DNA of 64,000 nucleotides. Origin: an uncultured Gammaproteobacteria bacterium (lineage in GTDB: Bacteria > Pseudomonadota > Gammaproteobacteria > GCA-002705445 > GCA-002716945). Where the stretch lies: positions 62,001 through 126,000 of the forward strand of contig CACOMO010000002.1 of assembly GCA_902628335.1 (NCBI GenBank), given 5' to 3'. The notes below the pieces were generated by a model. It was not told where the DNA came from, ran no database searches, and was given only the letters and a program-made list of their open reading frames with translations. Every line of letters begins with the position of its first letter. Positions within the stretch are counted from its first letter, which is position 1. Positions 29,676 through 40,129 of the stretch are shown piece after piece. Made by a program: the position numbers and the translations under genes.

Positions 29676-30515
29676 TTATTTACCTCTCCTTTTAGTAGCA
29701 CGTCTTCGAATTATCATGGAAGAGGTTCTCTTATTAGATCTGGTTTTGTATCCTTTAGTTGGAGTACCCCATGGTGATACCGGGTCTCTTCCTCCAGAAG
29801 TTTTCCCTTCTCCGCCTCCATGAGGATGATCTATTGGGTTCATTGCAACTCCTCTTACAGTCGGTCTTATACCAAGCCATCTCCGCGCACCAGCTTTACC
29901 AAATGACTGAAGATTATACTCACTGTTACCAACCTCGCCTATTGTTGCTCTACAATCTGAATGAATTTTTCTCATTTCACCTGATTTTAATTTGAGAGTC
30001 GCATACTCACCCTCTAAAGCAGCAATTTGAGCAACTGTTCCTGCACTCCTTGCTATTTGTGCTCCTTTACCTGGTTTCATTTCAATACAATGTACCTGCG
30101 TTCCAACAGGAATGTTTTTAAGAGGAAGCGAATTGCCAACATTAATAGCTGAATCTTTTCCAGAAACAACACAATCACCTGCTTTCAAACTTTTTGGCGC
30201 AATGATATAACGTCTCTCGCCATCTGAGTATAGTAAAAGAGCAATATTAGCATTTCTATTTGGATCATATTCCAACCTTTCAACTTTTGCATTAATATTG
30301 TCCTTATCTCTTTTAAAATCAATTATCCTGTATTTTCTCTTATGTCCGCCACCAATATGACGTGTTGTGATTCGCCCTTGATTATTTCTGCCGCCAGATT
30401 TTTTTGATTTCTGTGTCAACCCTGCAAAAGGTTTACCTTTGTAAAGAGATTCATCTTTGATCTTTACTCTAAATCTTCTTCCAGGTGAAGTAGGTTTTGA
30501 TTTAATTAAACTCAT
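29676..30515 (-). CDS. rplB: 50S ribosomal protein L2
   Basis: L2 is required for subunit association and peptidyl-transferase centre integrity. The 279-residue product carries [22 protein letters not shown] near residue 38 and the signature [22 protein letters not shown] near 220, including the histidine implicated in peptidyl transfer. Its start overlaps the rplW stop by one base. Confidence 0.98.
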   Translation of the reverse strand: MSLIKSKPTSPGRRFRVKIKDESLYKGKPFAGLTQKSKKSGGRNNQGRITTRHIGGGHKRKYRIIDFKRDKDNINAKVERLEYDPNRNANIALLLYSDGERRYIIAPKSLKAGDCVVSGKDSAINVGNSLPLKNIPVGTQVHCIEMKPGKGAQIARSAGTVAQIAALEGEYATLKLKSGEMRKIHSDCRATIGEVGNSEYNLQSFGKAGARRWLGIRPTVRGVAMNPIDHPHGGGEGKTSGGRDPVSPWGTPTKGYKTRSNKRTSSMIIRRRATKRRGK

Positions 30516-30817
30516 TATGTTGTCTCTGTTTCTCCGTAACTTATATCGAAACCTTCTTTAAGTTTCACATAAGCTTTTTTCCAGTCTTTAGTTTTCCCAA
30601 AAATTTTTCCAAGGCGTTTATGTTTACCATTCATGTTTAACAGTCTTACTTGCTCTACTTCAACATTAAACATGACCTCGACTGCCTTCTTTACTTCAAG
30701 TTTTTTTGCGTCCTTGAGTACAGAAAAGACATGTTGTCTCTCACTATCTGCTTTTAAGGACGCCTTCTCTGAAACTCTAGGCGCTAGAATAATTTTCATG
30801 ATCCTCTCATTATTCAT
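30515..30817 (-). CDS. rplW: 50S ribosomal protein L23
   Basis: L23 surrounds the exit tunnel and docks trigger factor and SRP. The 100-residue product shows [17 protein letters not shown], then the core [29 protein letters not shown]. The ATG at 30817 overlaps the rplD stop by 4 bp; a second ATG at 30799 aligns better with short family members and could be used instead. Confidence 0.96.
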   Translation of the reverse strand: MNNERIMKIILAPRVSEKASLKADSERQHVFSVLKDAKKLEVKKAVEVMFNVEVEQVRLLNMNGKHKRLGKIFGKTKDWKKAYVKLKEGFDISYGETETT

Positions 30818-31392
30818 GATGCTAGTACTTGAAGTTTATCTAGAATTTGTGAATCAATAACAACGTTATTATATTTCATTAAATTATAGGGGTTAATTCC
30901 AAGAGGACTCACGACCTCGATATTTTTTAGATTCCTTCCTGCAAGAAATACATTAATTTTCTCTTCATTGACTATGAATAAAGAATTATCTATTTTCAAT
31001 TTTTCTAGTTCTTTAATGAAGGATTTTGTTTTAGAGCTCTCCACATTGAAATCTTCTATATAATGAAGTTTTTTCTGCCTTAGTAGTTCAGAGAAAATAC
31101 AGTTCAATGCAGCTTTATACATTTTTTTATTGATTTTTTTATTATAGTTTTTATTCTGTGCAGCAAATGTCACACCTCCTGTTCTCCATATTGGAGATCT
31201 AGTCGTCCCAGCTCTAGCTCGACCTGATCCTTTTTGTGGTCTCGGTTTTGAGCCACCGCCACTAACTGCAGATCTATTTTTTTGTGCTTTTGTGCCTGAA
31301 CGATGATTAGTCATATAATCAGTAGTGACTTGATGAACCAATGCTTCATTAAAATCTCTATTAAATAGTTTTGTTAAATCTGTTTTTGCCAT
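30814..31392 (-). CDS. rplD: 50S ribosomal protein L4
   Basis: L4 lines the tunnel and, in E. coli, represses its own S10 operon at transcription and translation. The 192-residue product contains the tunnel loop (KPRPQKGSGRARAGTTRSPIWRTGG region, residues about 48-72) and a conserved C-terminal Rossmann-like part. The E. coli-type S10 leader structure was not recognised in this window. It overlaps rplC by one base and rplW by 4 bp. Confidence 0.97.
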   Translation of the reverse strand: MAKTDLTKLFNRDFNEALVHQVTTDYMTNHRSGTKAQKNRSAVSGGGSKPRPQKGSGRARAGTTRSPIWRTGGVTFAAQNKNYNKKINKKMYKAALNCIFSELLRQKKLHYIEDFNVESSKTKSFIKELEKLKIDNSLFIVNEEKINVFLAGRNLKNIEVVSPLGINPYNLMKYNNVVIDSQILDKLQVLAS

Positions 31393-32213
31393 TAACCCTT
31401 ATCCTCTTTGCTTGGCGCTGTTGCTTTTAATGCATCTTCTTCAGGCGCTTCTTCTTTGGATGCATTTTTTTCAGAGGATGCTGACTTTGCATCCGAGGTT
31501 ACATTTTCTTTATCTTTTTTTGTTTGTGGCTTGCTCTCTGGTTGTAAATCTTCTGATAATACTTTCTTTAATGTATATTTTTTTTGTGTATGCTTAATGA
31601 CCACCTTAGAACCATCATGACCCGGAATAGAGCCTTTTACTAAAATCACGTTATCCTCTTCTATTATTTTTACAATTATTAGGTTCTGTATTGTATTTTT
31701 TATATTACCTAATTGGCCTGGCATTTTTTTTCCTTTGAAGACTCTGCCTGGATCTTGACATTGTCCAGTCGAACCAAGTGCACGATGTGATAGAGAGTTT
31801 CCATGTGTTGCATCCTGTGTTTTAAAATGATGCCTTTTTACCCCACCCTGAAAACCTTTACCAATCGTAGTTCCTGTAATATCAACATGCTCACCCTCTT
31901 TAAATATATCCAAACTGAGAGATTGGCCGATTTTAAGATTCTCAATCTCGCCACGGTTTAATCTAAATTCAACTAAACCTTCTCCAGGTTGCAAGGAACT
32001 TTTTTTGTAATGTCCTAATAATGGCTTTGATAACTTGCTTTCTTTTTTGGAGCCATATGAGATTTGTACAGCCTCATAACCATCTTTATCTAATGTTTTA
32101 ATTTGAGTGATTATGTTTGAACCTAGTGCAATTGCCGTAACTGGAACTGATATTCCCGAACTGTCAAAGATTCTTGTCATACCGGCTTTACGCCCAATCA
32201 TGCCTAGACTCAT
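31392..32213 (-). CDS. rplC: 50S ribosomal protein L3 with acidic low-complexity C-terminal tail
   Basis: L3 nucleates large-subunit assembly. The first ~205 residues are a normal L3: MSLGMIGRKAGMTRIFD start, GTTIGKGFQGGVKRHHFKTQDATHGNSLSHR near residue 115, and PGQLGNIKNTIQN. L3 is usually about 209 residues; this one has 273, with a tail rich in Glu, Lys, Ser, Ala and Pro (KKDKENVTSDAKSASSEKN, then EEAPEEDALKA). The tail has no recognisable domain. It is in frame and its stop overlaps the rplD ATG by one base, so it is not a frameshift artefact. The gene is preceded by a 103 bp gap after rpsJ. Confidence 0.95.
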   Translation of the reverse strand: MSLGMIGRKAGMTRIFDSSGISVPVTAIALGSNIITQIKTLDKDGYEAVQISYGSKKESKLSKPLLGHYKKSSLQPGEGLVEFRLNRGEIENLKIGQSLSLDIFKEGEHVDITGTTIGKGFQGGVKRHHFKTQDATHGNSLSHRALGSTGQCQDPGRVFKGKKMPGQLGNIKNTIQNLIIVKIIEEDNVILVKGSIPGHDGSKVVIKHTQKKYTLKKVLSEDLQPESKPQTKKDKENVTSDAKSASSEKNASKEEAPEEDALKATAPSKEDKG

Positions 32214-32316
32214 TTTATTATCCTCAAAATGATAAAGTTAATATGCTTATTTTTCGCAAAATGTGCTGAATTTTAACATAAAATTTGAGGTATATGTATG
32301 TTTTATTTGAAAAAAA
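32214..32316 (-). promoter_or_regulatory. Unusually long rpsJ-rplC spacer (103 bp)
   Basis: Most genes in this array are 0-20 bp apart, but rpsJ and rplC are separated by 103 AT-rich bases. A clear ribosome-binding site for rplC (TTGAGGATAATAAAATG in transcription direction) ends it. Weak promoter-like hexamers occur but none is convincing. It may hold an internal promoter or the site of L4-type autoregulation; this is inference. Confidence 0.3.
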
Positions 32317-32859
32317 TCAATTTAATTCTATTTGGACATCAACGCCAGCCGCCAAATCCAATTTCATTAGCGCATCTACAGTTTTATCCGTTGGCTCGAT
32401 AATTTCCATCAATCTTTTATGTGTTCTAATTTCGTATTGATCTCGGGCGTTCTTATCTACATGAGGAGACACTAATATTGTGAAACGCTCTTTTTTTGTT
32501 GGAAGTGGGATAGGACCCAGTACTCTTGCACCAGTTCTTTTCGCAGTTTCAACAATCTCTTTGGCAGATATATCTATTAATTTATGATCAAATGTTTTTA
32601 ACCTTATTCTTATAGTCTGAGCAGATGCTTTTTTTGTTGTTGTCTTTGATGACTCTTTATTTGATGTTGAAGTTTTATCATTTTTTTTCGCGATAGTTTT
32701 TTTCTTTACAGGTGCTTTTTTTGCTGGAATTTTTTTTGTAACTGACTTTTTTGACGCTACCTTTTTCTTAGTTACTGTTTTCTTTTTTGTTGTTGTCTTT
32801 TTTGTAGCTTTAGAGGTAGTTACTTTCTTCTTTGTTACTTTTGTTTTCTTCTCAACCAT
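32317..32859 (-). CDS. rpsJ: 30S ribosomal protein S10 (NusE) with a Lys/Thr-rich N-terminal extension
   Basis: S10 is a small-subunit head protein and, as NusE, partners NusB and NusG in antitermination and transcription-translation coupling. The normal ~103-residue S10 core begins near residue 78 ([19 protein letters not shown]) and contains [22 protein letters not shown] and [10 protein letters not shown]. It is preceded by about 78 residues made almost only of Lys, Thr, Ser, Ala and Val, resembling histone H1-like tails. The extension has no internal methionine; the only ATG overlaps the fusA stop by one base, so the long form is the one encoded. There is no tuf between fusA and rpsJ. Confidence 0.93.
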   Translation of the reverse strand: MVEKKTKVTKKKVTTSKATKKTTTKKKTVTKKKVASKKSVTKKIPAKKAPVKKKTIAKKNDKTSTSNKESSKTTTKKASAQTIRIRLKTFDHKLIDISAKEIVETAKRTGARVLGPIPLPTKKERFTILVSPHVDKNARDQYEIRTHKRLMEIIEPTDKTVDALMKLDLAAGVDVQIELN

Positions 32860-34958
32860 TATGATGCCTGCTTAGTGAGGGTTTCCGCAACATTGCTTGG
32901 TAATTCTGCGTACTTAGTAAACTCCATTGTATAAGTAGCTCTTCCTTGTGACATAGATCTTAATGTTGTTGAATATCCAAACATCTCAGATAAAGGTACC
33001 TCGGCTTTGACAACATTACCAGCGACTGTATCTTCCATGCCTAGAACTATACCGCGTCTTCTATTAAGGTCGCCTGTGACGTCTCCAAGATAATCTTTTG
33101 GTGTAACAGCTTCGACAGACATTATAGGCTCAAGAATTACAGCTTTTGCCTTCTTAGCACCCTCTTTGAATGCTTGTGATGCAGCGACTTTGAAAGCTAC
33201 TTCAGATGAGTCCACATCATGAAAAGATCCATCAAATAATGTTACTTTAACATCGACAACTGGGAAACCACCTATTACACCATTCTCCATTTGTTCTTTG
33301 ACACCTTTTTCAACCGGATTAATAAATTCTCTTGGTATTGCGCCACCCACGATAGCGTTAACAAATTCAAATCCTTTGCCAGCTTCCTGTGGCTCAAGTT
33401 TGAGCCAAACGTGTCCATACTGGCCTCTGCCTCCACTTTGTTTTATATATTTAGCTTCTTGTTCGATTGTTGTCTTTATAGTTTCTCGATATGCTACTTG
33501 AGGCTTACCGACGTTAGCTTCAACTGAAAACTCTCTTTTAAGTCTATCAACTATAATTTCTAGGTGCAGTTCACCCATTCCAGAAATAATAGTCTGATTA
33601 GATTCTTGATCAGTTGTAACTTTGAACGAAGGATCCTCTTGGGCCAGTTTGCTCAATGCCAAACCCATTTTTTCCTGATCAGCTTTTGTTTTAGGCTCGA
33701 CAGCAATTGAAATAACAGGGTCAGGAAATTCCATTCTCTCTAGGGTTATAATTGAATCAGGTGTGCATAGAGTATCACCAGTGGTCACATCTTTTAAACC
33801 GACAGCTGCCGCAATATCACCTGCTCTAACTTCTTTGACGTCTTTTTTATCATTAGCATGCATTTGCAGAATCCTTCCAATCCTCTCTTTTTTCCTTGTT
33901 ACCGAATTATATACTGTATCCCCAGCCTTTAAGACTCCAGAATAGACTCTAAAAAAAGTTAGGGAACCTACAAAAGGATCCGTTGCAATCTTAAATGCAA
34001 GTGATGAATAAGGCTCTTCATCCGATGATTTTCTCTCAGCTTGGGTTTCATCTTTATCATCTAATATACCTTTGATAGCGGGGACATCAACTGGAGAGGG
34101 CATATAATTAATTACAGAGTCAAGCATAGCTTGTACACCTTTATTTTTAAAAGCTGTGCCACACATTGCAAGAACGATTTCATTAGAAAGGGTTCTTATT
34201 CTCAATCCCTTAATAATATTATCAATGGATAAATCACCATTGTTAAGATATTCATCCATGAGCTCCTCGCTAGCTTCTGCAGCAGTTTCAAGTAATTGTT
34301 CTCTTAATTTATTCGATTGCTCTTGTAATTCTGCTGGTATATCTCCTGTTTCGAACTTCATACCCATGGAAGCATCGTCCCAGATAATCGATTTCATTGT
34401 GAGTAAGTCTACTACACCTTTAAATGAATCCTCTGAACCTATAGGAACCTGAAGTGGAACAGGGTTTGATCCAAGTCTTGTTTTAATCTGATCCACGACT
34501 CTAAAAAAATCTGCGCCTGCTCTATCCATCTTATTAACGAAAACCATCCTAGGTACTTCATATTTATTAGCTTGACGCCATACAGTCTCAGATTGAGGTT
34601 CTACACCTCCAACAGCACAAAAAACTGCAACAGCCCCATCAAGGACTCTCAGTGATCTCTCGACTTCTATAGTAAAGTCGACGTGACCAGGTGTGTCTAT
34701 GATGTTTATCCTGTGATTGTCGAATTGTTGCGAACTTCCTGACCAGAAACATGTTGTGGCAGCAGATGTAATAGTAATGCCTCTCTCTTGTTCTTGCTCC
34801 ATCCAATCCATAGTGGCAGCTCCATCATGAACTTCGCCAATTTTATGAGATATGCCTGTGTAATAAAGTATGCGCTCGGTTGTTGTGGTTTTACCAGCAT
34901 CAATGTGTGCCATGATTCCTATATTTCTGTACTTTTCTATCGAGGTATCTCTAGCCAT
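32859..34958 (-). CDS. fusA: Elongation factor G
   Basis: EF-G is the GTPase that drives translocation and, with RRF, ribosome recycling. The G motifs are clear: [15 protein letters not shown] near residue 16, DTPGHVDFT near 88 and [10 protein letters not shown] near 142, followed by domains II-V. The track start at 34970 is a GTG; the ATG at 34958 ([14 protein letters not shown]) has AGGTGG a few bases upstream and is preferred, giving 699 residues. It lies 5 bp after rpsG. Confidence 0.97.
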   Translation of the reverse strand: MARDTSIEKYRNIGIMAHIDAGKTTTTERILYYTGISHKIGEVHDGAATMDWMEQEQERGITITSAATTCFWSGSSQQFDNHRINIIDTPGHVDFTIEVERSLRVLDGAVAVFCAVGGVEPQSETVWRQANKYEVPRMVFVNKMDRAGADFFRVVDQIKTRLGSNPVPLQVPIGSEDSFKGVVDLLTMKSIIWDDASMGMKFETGDIPAELQEQSNKLREQLLETAAEASEELMDEYLNNGDLSIDNIIKGLRIRTLSNEIVLAMCGTAFKNKGVQAMLDSVINYMPSPVDVPAIKGILDDKDETQAERKSSDEEPYSSLAFKIATDPFVGSLTFFRVYSGVLKAGDTVYNSVTRKKERIGRILQMHANDKKDVKEVRAGDIAAAVGLKDVTTGDTLCTPDSIITLERMEFPDPVISIAVEPKTKADQEKMGLALSKLAQEDPSFKVTTDQESNQTIISGMGELHLEIIVDRLKREFSVEANVGKPQVAYRETIKTTIEQEAKYIKQSGGRGQYGHVWLKLEPQEAGKGFEFVNAIVGGAIPREFINPVEKGVKEQMENGVIGGFPVVDVKVTLFDGSFHDVDSSEVAFKVAASQAFKEGAKKAKAVILEPIMSVEAVTPKDYLGDVTGDLNRRRGIVLGMEDTVAGNVVKAEVPLSEMFGYSTTLRSMSQGRATYTMEFTKYAELPSNVAETLTKQAS

Positions 34959-34963
34959 TATCT

Positions 34964-35434
34964 TTACCACCTGTAATGAGCGAATGCTTTATTTGCTTCT
35001 GCCATCTTATGAACATCCTCTCGTTTCTTTACAGCAGAGCCTTTGCCTTCATAAGCATCCTTTAATTCAGATGCGAGTTTATTCTTCATAGATTTTTCAT
35101 TTCTTTTAGATGCTGCCTCGAGAATCCATCTCATAGCTAAAGATAGTTTTCTTCGTGGATTAACTTCAACAGGTACTTGGTAATTCGAGCCACCAACACG
35201 TCTAGATTTAACTTCTATAGTTGGGCTAACATTCTGAAGAGCTTTGTCCATCATAGTAAGTGGATCATCTTTATTATTTTTTCCGAGAATCTCTAGAGCG
35301 CTGTATATGATTTTCTCTGCAGTTCTCTTTTTACCGTCACTCATTATCATGTTAGTAAAACGTGTAACAGCGGTACTGTTATAAATTGGATCAGGTTGTA
35401 ATCTTTTTTTTGCAATTAGTCTCTTTCTTGGCAT
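34964..35434 (-). CDS. rpsG: 30S ribosomal protein S7
   Basis: S7 organises the 3' major domain of 16S rRNA and represses the str operon in E. coli. The 156-residue product begins [20 protein letters not shown], contains [19 protein letters not shown] near residue 75 and ends [10 protein letters not shown]. It lies 2 bp after rpsL and just before fusA, the usual str operon order. Confidence 0.98.
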   Translation of the reverse strand: MPRKRLIAKKRLQPDPIYNSTAVTRFTNMIMSDGKKRTAEKIIYSALEILGKNNKDDPLTMMDKALQNVSPTIEVKSRRVGGSNYQVPVEVNPRRKLSLAMRWILEAASKRNEKSMKNKLASELKDAYEGKGSAVKKREDVHKMAEANKAFAHYRW

Positions 35435-35436
35435 AA

Positions 35437-35808
35437 TTATTTTGGTCTCTTTGTACCGTATTTAGAACGGCCTTGCTTCCTATTTTCTACGCCTTGGGTA
35501 TCAAGACTACCTCTCACGACATGATAACGAACACCAGGAAGATCTTTAACACGACCACCTCTAATCACAACAACAGAATGTTCTTGCAAATTGTGACCTT
35601 CGCCACCGATGTAAGACGTAACTTCTTGTCCATTAGTTAATTTAACTCTCGCAACTTTACGGAGGGCAGAATTTGGTTTCTTAGGTGTTGTTGTGTAAAC
35701 GCGAGTACAGACACCTCTCTTTTGAGGACAGGAGTCTAGAGCAGGGACTGCTGTTTTGTAGACCTTGCTTCTTCTTGGCTTTCTAACTAATTGATTTATT
35801 GTTGTCAT
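35437..35808 (-). CDS. rpsL: 30S ribosomal protein S12
   Basis: S12 monitors codon-anticodon pairing and carries the streptomycin-resistance positions. The 123-residue product begins [32 protein letters not shown]. The decoding loop reads [18 protein letters not shown], with the lysine found in streptomycin-sensitive strains, and [15 protein letters not shown] is normal. It opens the str operon, 87 bp after rpoC. Confidence 0.98.
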   Translation of the reverse strand: MTTINQLVRKPRRSKVYKTAVPALDSCPQKRGVCTRVYTTTPKKPNSALRKVARVKLTNGQEVTSYIGGEGHNLQEHSVVVIRGGRVKDLPGVRYHVVRGSLDTQGVENRKQGRSKYGTKRPK

Positions 35809-35842
35809 ATCTCAAAAAATTCTAAAAAATACTAACCGCAAG

Positions 35843-35872
35843 GATATAGCTATCTTGGTTATTTTGCAACAA
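35843..35872 (-). promoter_or_regulatory. Putative promoter of the str operon (rpsL)
   Basis: In the 87 bp between rpoC and rpsL the transcription-direction strand reads TTGTTG, 18 bases, then TATATC, a reasonable sigma-70-like pair, about 35 bases before the rpsL ATG. The gap is one of the few in this array long enough for an internal promoter. Based on hexamer similarity only. Confidence 0.35.
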
Positions 35873-35895
35873 AACTTTGTATTAAAGCAGATTTT

Positions 35896-38800
35896 TTAAA
35901 CCGTTTCCGATGGAGCATCATCCTCTTTTTTTTGCTCATTAGAAACATCTGGCAATGCGGTCATTTCCTCGGCTAGCTCTTGTTCTATAATTCTTGTTTT
36001 ATTAAGCTTAGCCTCATTCCTCTTGATAGAGAGACTGGTTCCACATGGTATTAAACGACCTACGACAACATTTTCTTTTAAACCTCTTAAGAAATCTTTC
36101 TTCCCGTTCACAGCAGCATCAGTTAGGACTCTTGTCGTCTCTTGAAAAGATGCTGCAGAGATAAATGAATTTGTAACGAGAGACGCTTTAGTAATACCTA
36201 ACAATATTGGTCTAAATATCGGCATGTTAGCCTCAGGTTTTACGGATTTAAGATCATCTGCTATCTCTAATACTGATGTCTTTTCCATTTGTTCGCCGGG
36301 CAGCAGATCTGTATCACCACTCTCTTCTATTTCTACCTTTTTGAGCATTTGCCTCAATATTACTTCAATATGTTTGTCGTTTATGGAAACTCCTTGGAGT
36401 CTATAAACATCTTGGACTTCTTTAACTATGTGTTCTGCTAACTGAGTAATGCCTCTGTATCTTAAAATATCATGGGGGTCTAGCTCGCCTTCTGATATCA
36501 CCTCACCTTGTTCAACTTTCGCACCTTCAAAGACATTTAATAGTTTTGTTTTTGCTAACATCTGCACATGTTTTTGTTCTTCTCCTTTATCGTCTGTGAA
36601 AGTGATTTCAAGCCTCCTTTTCCCTTTGGTTTCTTTTCCAAATGATACAACTCCTGTTTTTTCCGCCAATTCAGCCTTGTCTTTAGGTTGCCTAGCTTCG
36701 AACAGATCCGCAACTCTGGGAAGACCACCTGTTATATCTCTAGTACCTGATGTCTCTCTAGGAGTTCTTGCAATAGTATCTCCAACACCTACTTTCATTC
36801 CATTGGTAAGTGTCACTATAGACTTAGACGGAAGGATATAATGAGCAGGTAAACTTGAATTTGTGATGTTTAAATCTTTCCCTTTTTTGTCAACAAGTTT
36901 CACCATCGGTTTGAGGTTCTTATCATATGAGATACTTGACTGATCCTTAATTTTAGTTGACGATATGCCAGTAACTTCATCTGTCACCTGTTCTGTGCTA
37001 ACTCCTTCTTCGAAATCTACAAAATTAACAATTCCTGCTGTTTCAGTAATTATCGGGGTTGTATAAGGGTCCCATGTAACGGTGGTCTGCCCAAGTTCGA
37101 CAGCTTCTCCGTCTTTAATTGATATGACAGCGCCATAAGGTATTTTATATCTCTCTTTCTCTCTGCCACTGGCATCAGTCACTCCTAATTCTCCTGATCT
37201 TGAGACAACTACTGTATCGCCATTAGTATTAACAACAACTTTAAGATTATGAAAACGAGCTGTTCCAGATGATTTAACTTCTATACTATTGGCAGCGACT
37301 GATCTAGATGCAGCACCACCAATATGAAAAGTTCTCATAGTAAGCTGAGTACCTGGCTCCCCTATTGATTGTGCTGCAACAACTCCAACAGATTCTCCAA
37401 CTGACACACTTCTTCCTTTTGCAAGATCCCTTCCATAACATTTCGCACATATACCATGTCTAGTCTCACATGTTATGGCAGATCTTACCCAAACCTCATC
37501 TATTGCATTTTGCTCTAGCAAGTCTACATTATTCTCATCAAGCATAGTCCCAGAAGGGATAATAATGTTGGTTTTTTTGTTTTTGAGATCATGCAAGAGT
37601 GTTCTACCTAAAACTCTCTCCCTCAAAGGCTCAACAATATCGCCACCTTCAATGAGCGGTTTCATAAGAATTCCATTTTCTGTTGCACAGTCAGTCTCAG
37701 TAACTACTAGGTCTTGAGATACATCCACTAATCTTCGTGTTAGATAGCCTGAATTTGCAGTTTTCAAAGCCGTATCAGCAAGTCCTTTTCTGGCACCATG
37801 TGTAGATATAAAATATTGCATCACATCTAAACCTTCTCTAAAATTTGCCGTGATAGGAGTTTCAATTATGGAACCATCCGGTTTAGCCATTAGTCCCCTC
37901 ATGCCTGATAACTGTCGGATTTGAGCAGCGGAGCCACGCGCTCCAGAATCTGCCATCATGTAAATAGAGTTAAATGACTTATGTTCAATGTTCTTTCCAC
38001 TTGATAATTTTGTAGACTCTGTACCTAATTGTTTCATCATTGCTTGAGAAACTTGATCATTGGTGTGTGACCATATATCGACTACTTTATTGTACCTTTC
38101 TCCAGATGTAAGTAAGCCAGAGTTATATTGTTTTTCAATATCCTTAACTTCTTTTTCTGCGTTTGTGACCATCCTATTTTTTTGCTGAGGGATTACCATG
38201 TCATTAACACCAATTGATACACCAGCAACTGTTGAGTATTTAAAACCCGTATACATGATTTGATCAGCGAGTAAAACAGTTGCTTTCAAACCAGCTAATC
38301 TGTAAGAGGCATCGAATAACTCTGAAATTGCTCTCTTATCTAAATCTTTATTAATGTAGTTAAATGGGATTTCACTTGGGAGCATTTCAGCTAATATTGC
38401 TCTCCCAACAGTTGTTTCAACTATTTGGTATTGATTTTCTTGATTTGAATCGTTCTCGTGATTTGCTTGAATCCTTACCTTTACTCTTGCTTGTAATTCT
38501 ACAACTTTTTCTTGATAGGCTCTGAGAACCTCCTCAACATCGCAAAAGATCATACCTTCGCCTAATGCGTTAGGTTTCTCTCTAGACATATAATAAATGC
38601 CTAAAACTATGTCTTGAGATGGAACGATGATCGGACTGCCATTTGATGGTGAGAGAATATTATTACTAGATAACATCAAAACTCTTGTCTCTACTTGAGC
38701 CTCTATAGACAGCGGTACATGTACTGCCATTTGATCACCATCGAAATCAGCATTAAAAGCTGCACATACAAGCGGATGTAGTTGGATAGCTTTGCCCTCT

Positions 38801-40125
38801 ATTAAAATTGGTTCGAAAGCTTGTATACCCAGTCTGTGAAGTGTTGGTGCTCTGTTTAACATGACTGGATATTCTTTAATGATTTCATCAAGAATATCCC
38901 ATACTTCCTCTCCCTCTTTTTCTACGACTTTTTTGGCAGCTTTGATTGTTGTGGTAATCCCTCTCAAATGAAGCTTACCAAAAATATGAGGTTTGAATAA
39001 TTCAAGAGCCATTTTTTTGGGGATACCACATTGATGAAGACGTAACGTAGGACCAACCACGATAACTGATCGCCCAGAATAATCTACTCTTTTGCCAAGA
39101 AGGTTCTGTCTGAATCTTCCTCCTTTTCCTTTAATCATATCTGCAAGTGATTTAAGTGGACGTTTATTAGTGCCCGTGATTGCTCTTCCCCTTCTACCAT
39201 TATCTAGAAGCGCATCAACAGATTCCTGAAGCATCCTCTTTTCGTTTCTTACGATGATCTCTGGTGCTTTAAGCTCGAGCAACCTTTTTAGACGATTGTT
39301 TCTATTTATAACTCTTCTATATAGATCATTTAGATCAGATGTTGCAAACCTGCCTCCCTCTAGTGGGACTAGTGGTCTCAAATCAGGTGGTAAAACTGGT
39401 AACACAGACAATATCATCCATTCTGGTCTATTACCCGATTTTATAAAAGACTCAATTAATTTTAATCTTTTCACATTACGTTTATTTTTTGCCTGAGATT
39501 TTGTATTTGCAATTTGTTCTTTAAGTTCGTTGAATGTTCTCTCAAGTTCAATCTCTGAGAGAAGTTCCATAATTGCCTCTGCTCCCATGCCAGCTTTGAT
39601 ATCAGCGCCATGCTCCTCGATATGTTGTTGATATAATTCCTCTGATAACAGTTGCCCTCTCTCAAGTGGCGAGAGTCCACCATCAATAACAATGTATCTC
39701 TCAAAATAGAGTACTTGCTCTATTTCGCGTAATGTCATGTCTAACATAAGTCCTATTCTTGATGGTAGAGATCTCAAATACCAAATATGAGCGACAGGTG
39801 ACGCGAGTTCAATGTGACCCATTCTGTCTCGTCTTACTTTAGATAAAGTTACCTCTACGCCACACTTTTCACATATTACTCCCCTATGCTTCAATCTTTT
39901 ATATTTACCACACAAGCACTCATAGTCTTTAATTGGTCCAAAAATTTTAGCGCAGAATAGTCCATCTCTCTCAGGTTTAAATGTCCGATAGTTTATTGTT
40001 TCTGGTTTTCTGACCTCACCATAGGACCAAGATCGCATCAAATCAGGTGACGCAAGCGATATTTTAATGTGATCGAAACTATCATCTTTATTGGGTTTTT
40101 TTAGTAAATTAAGCATATCTCTCAT
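35896..40125 (-). CDS. rpoC: RNA polymerase beta' subunit
   Basis: Beta' forms half of the polymerase cleft and carries the catalytic magnesium. The 1409-residue product shows the N-terminal zinc finger ([23 protein letters not shown] near residue 70), the active-site motif [16 protein letters not shown] near 460, and the second zinc site ([19 protein letters not shown]) near 895. It starts 4 bp after rpoB. Size and motif order match gammaproteobacterial RpoC. Confidence 0.98.
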   Translation of the reverse strand: MRDMLNLLKKPNKDDSFDHIKISLASPDLMRSWSYGEVRKPETINYRTFKPERDGLFCAKIFGPIKDYECLCGKYKRLKHRGVICEKCGVEVTLSKVRRDRMGHIELASPVAHIWYLRSLPSRIGLMLDMTLREIEQVLYFERYIVIDGGLSPLERGQLLSEELYQQHIEEHGADIKAGMGAEAIMELLSEIELERTFNELKEQIANTKSQAKNKRNVKRLKLIESFIKSGNRPEWMILSVLPVLPPDLRPLVPLEGGRFATSDLNDLYRRVINRNNRLKRLLELKAPEIIVRNEKRMLQESVDALLDNGRRGRAITGTNKRPLKSLADMIKGKGGRFRQNLLGKRVDYSGRSVIVVGPTLRLHQCGIPKKMALELFKPHIFGKLHLRGITTTIKAAKKVVEKEGEEVWDILDEIIKEYPVMLNRAPTLHRLGIQAFEPILIEGKAIQLHPLVCAAFNADFDGDQMAVHVPLSIEAQVETRVLMLSSNNILSPSNGSPIIVPSQDIVLGIYYMSREKPNALGEGMIFCDVEEVLRAYQEKVVELQARVKVRIQANHENDSNQENQYQIVETTVGRAILAEMLPSEIPFNYINKDLDKRAISELFDASYRLAGLKATVLLADQIMYTGFKYSTVAGVSIGVNDMVIPQQKNRMVTNAEKEVKDIEKQYNSGLLTSGERYNKVVDIWSHTNDQVSQAMMKQLGTESTKLSSGKNIEHKSFNSIYMMADSGARGSAAQIRQLSGMRGLMAKPDGSIIETPITANFREGLDVMQYFISTHGARKGLADTALKTANSGYLTRRLVDVSQDLVVTETDCATENGILMKPLIEGGDIVEPLRERVLGRTLLHDLKNKKTNIIIPSGTMLDENNVDLLEQNAIDEVWVRSAITCETRHGICAKCYGRDLAKGRSVSVGESVGVVAAQSIGEPGTQLTMRTFHIGGAASRSVAANSIEVKSSGTARFHNLKVVVNTNGDTVVVSRSGELGVTDASGREKERYKIPYGAVISIKDGEAVELGQTTVTWDPYTTPIITETAGIVNFVDFEEGVSTEQVTDEVTGISSTKIKDQSSISYDKNLKPMVKLVDKKGKDLNITNSSLPAHYILPSKSIVTLTNGMKVGVGDTIARTPRETSGTRDITGGLPRVADLFEARQPKDKAELAEKTGVVSFGKETKGKRRLEITFTDDKGEEQKHVQMLAKTKLLNVFEGAKVEQGEVISEGELDPHDILRYRGITQLAEHIVKEVQDVYRLQGVSINDKHIEVILRQMLKKVEIEESGDTDLLPGEQMEKTSVLEIADDLKSVKPEANMPIFRPILLGITKASLVTNSFISAASFQETTRVLTDAAVNGKKDFLRGLKENVVVGRLIPCGTSLSIKRNEAKLNKTRIIEQELAEEMTALPDVSNEQKKEDDAPSETV

Positions 40126-40129
40126 TAAT

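Noticed and set aside
32317-32859. S10 extension as a frameshift or misread upstream sequence
   Set aside because: The frame is continuous, has one ATG tied to the fusA stop, and no internal standard start exists before the S10 core.
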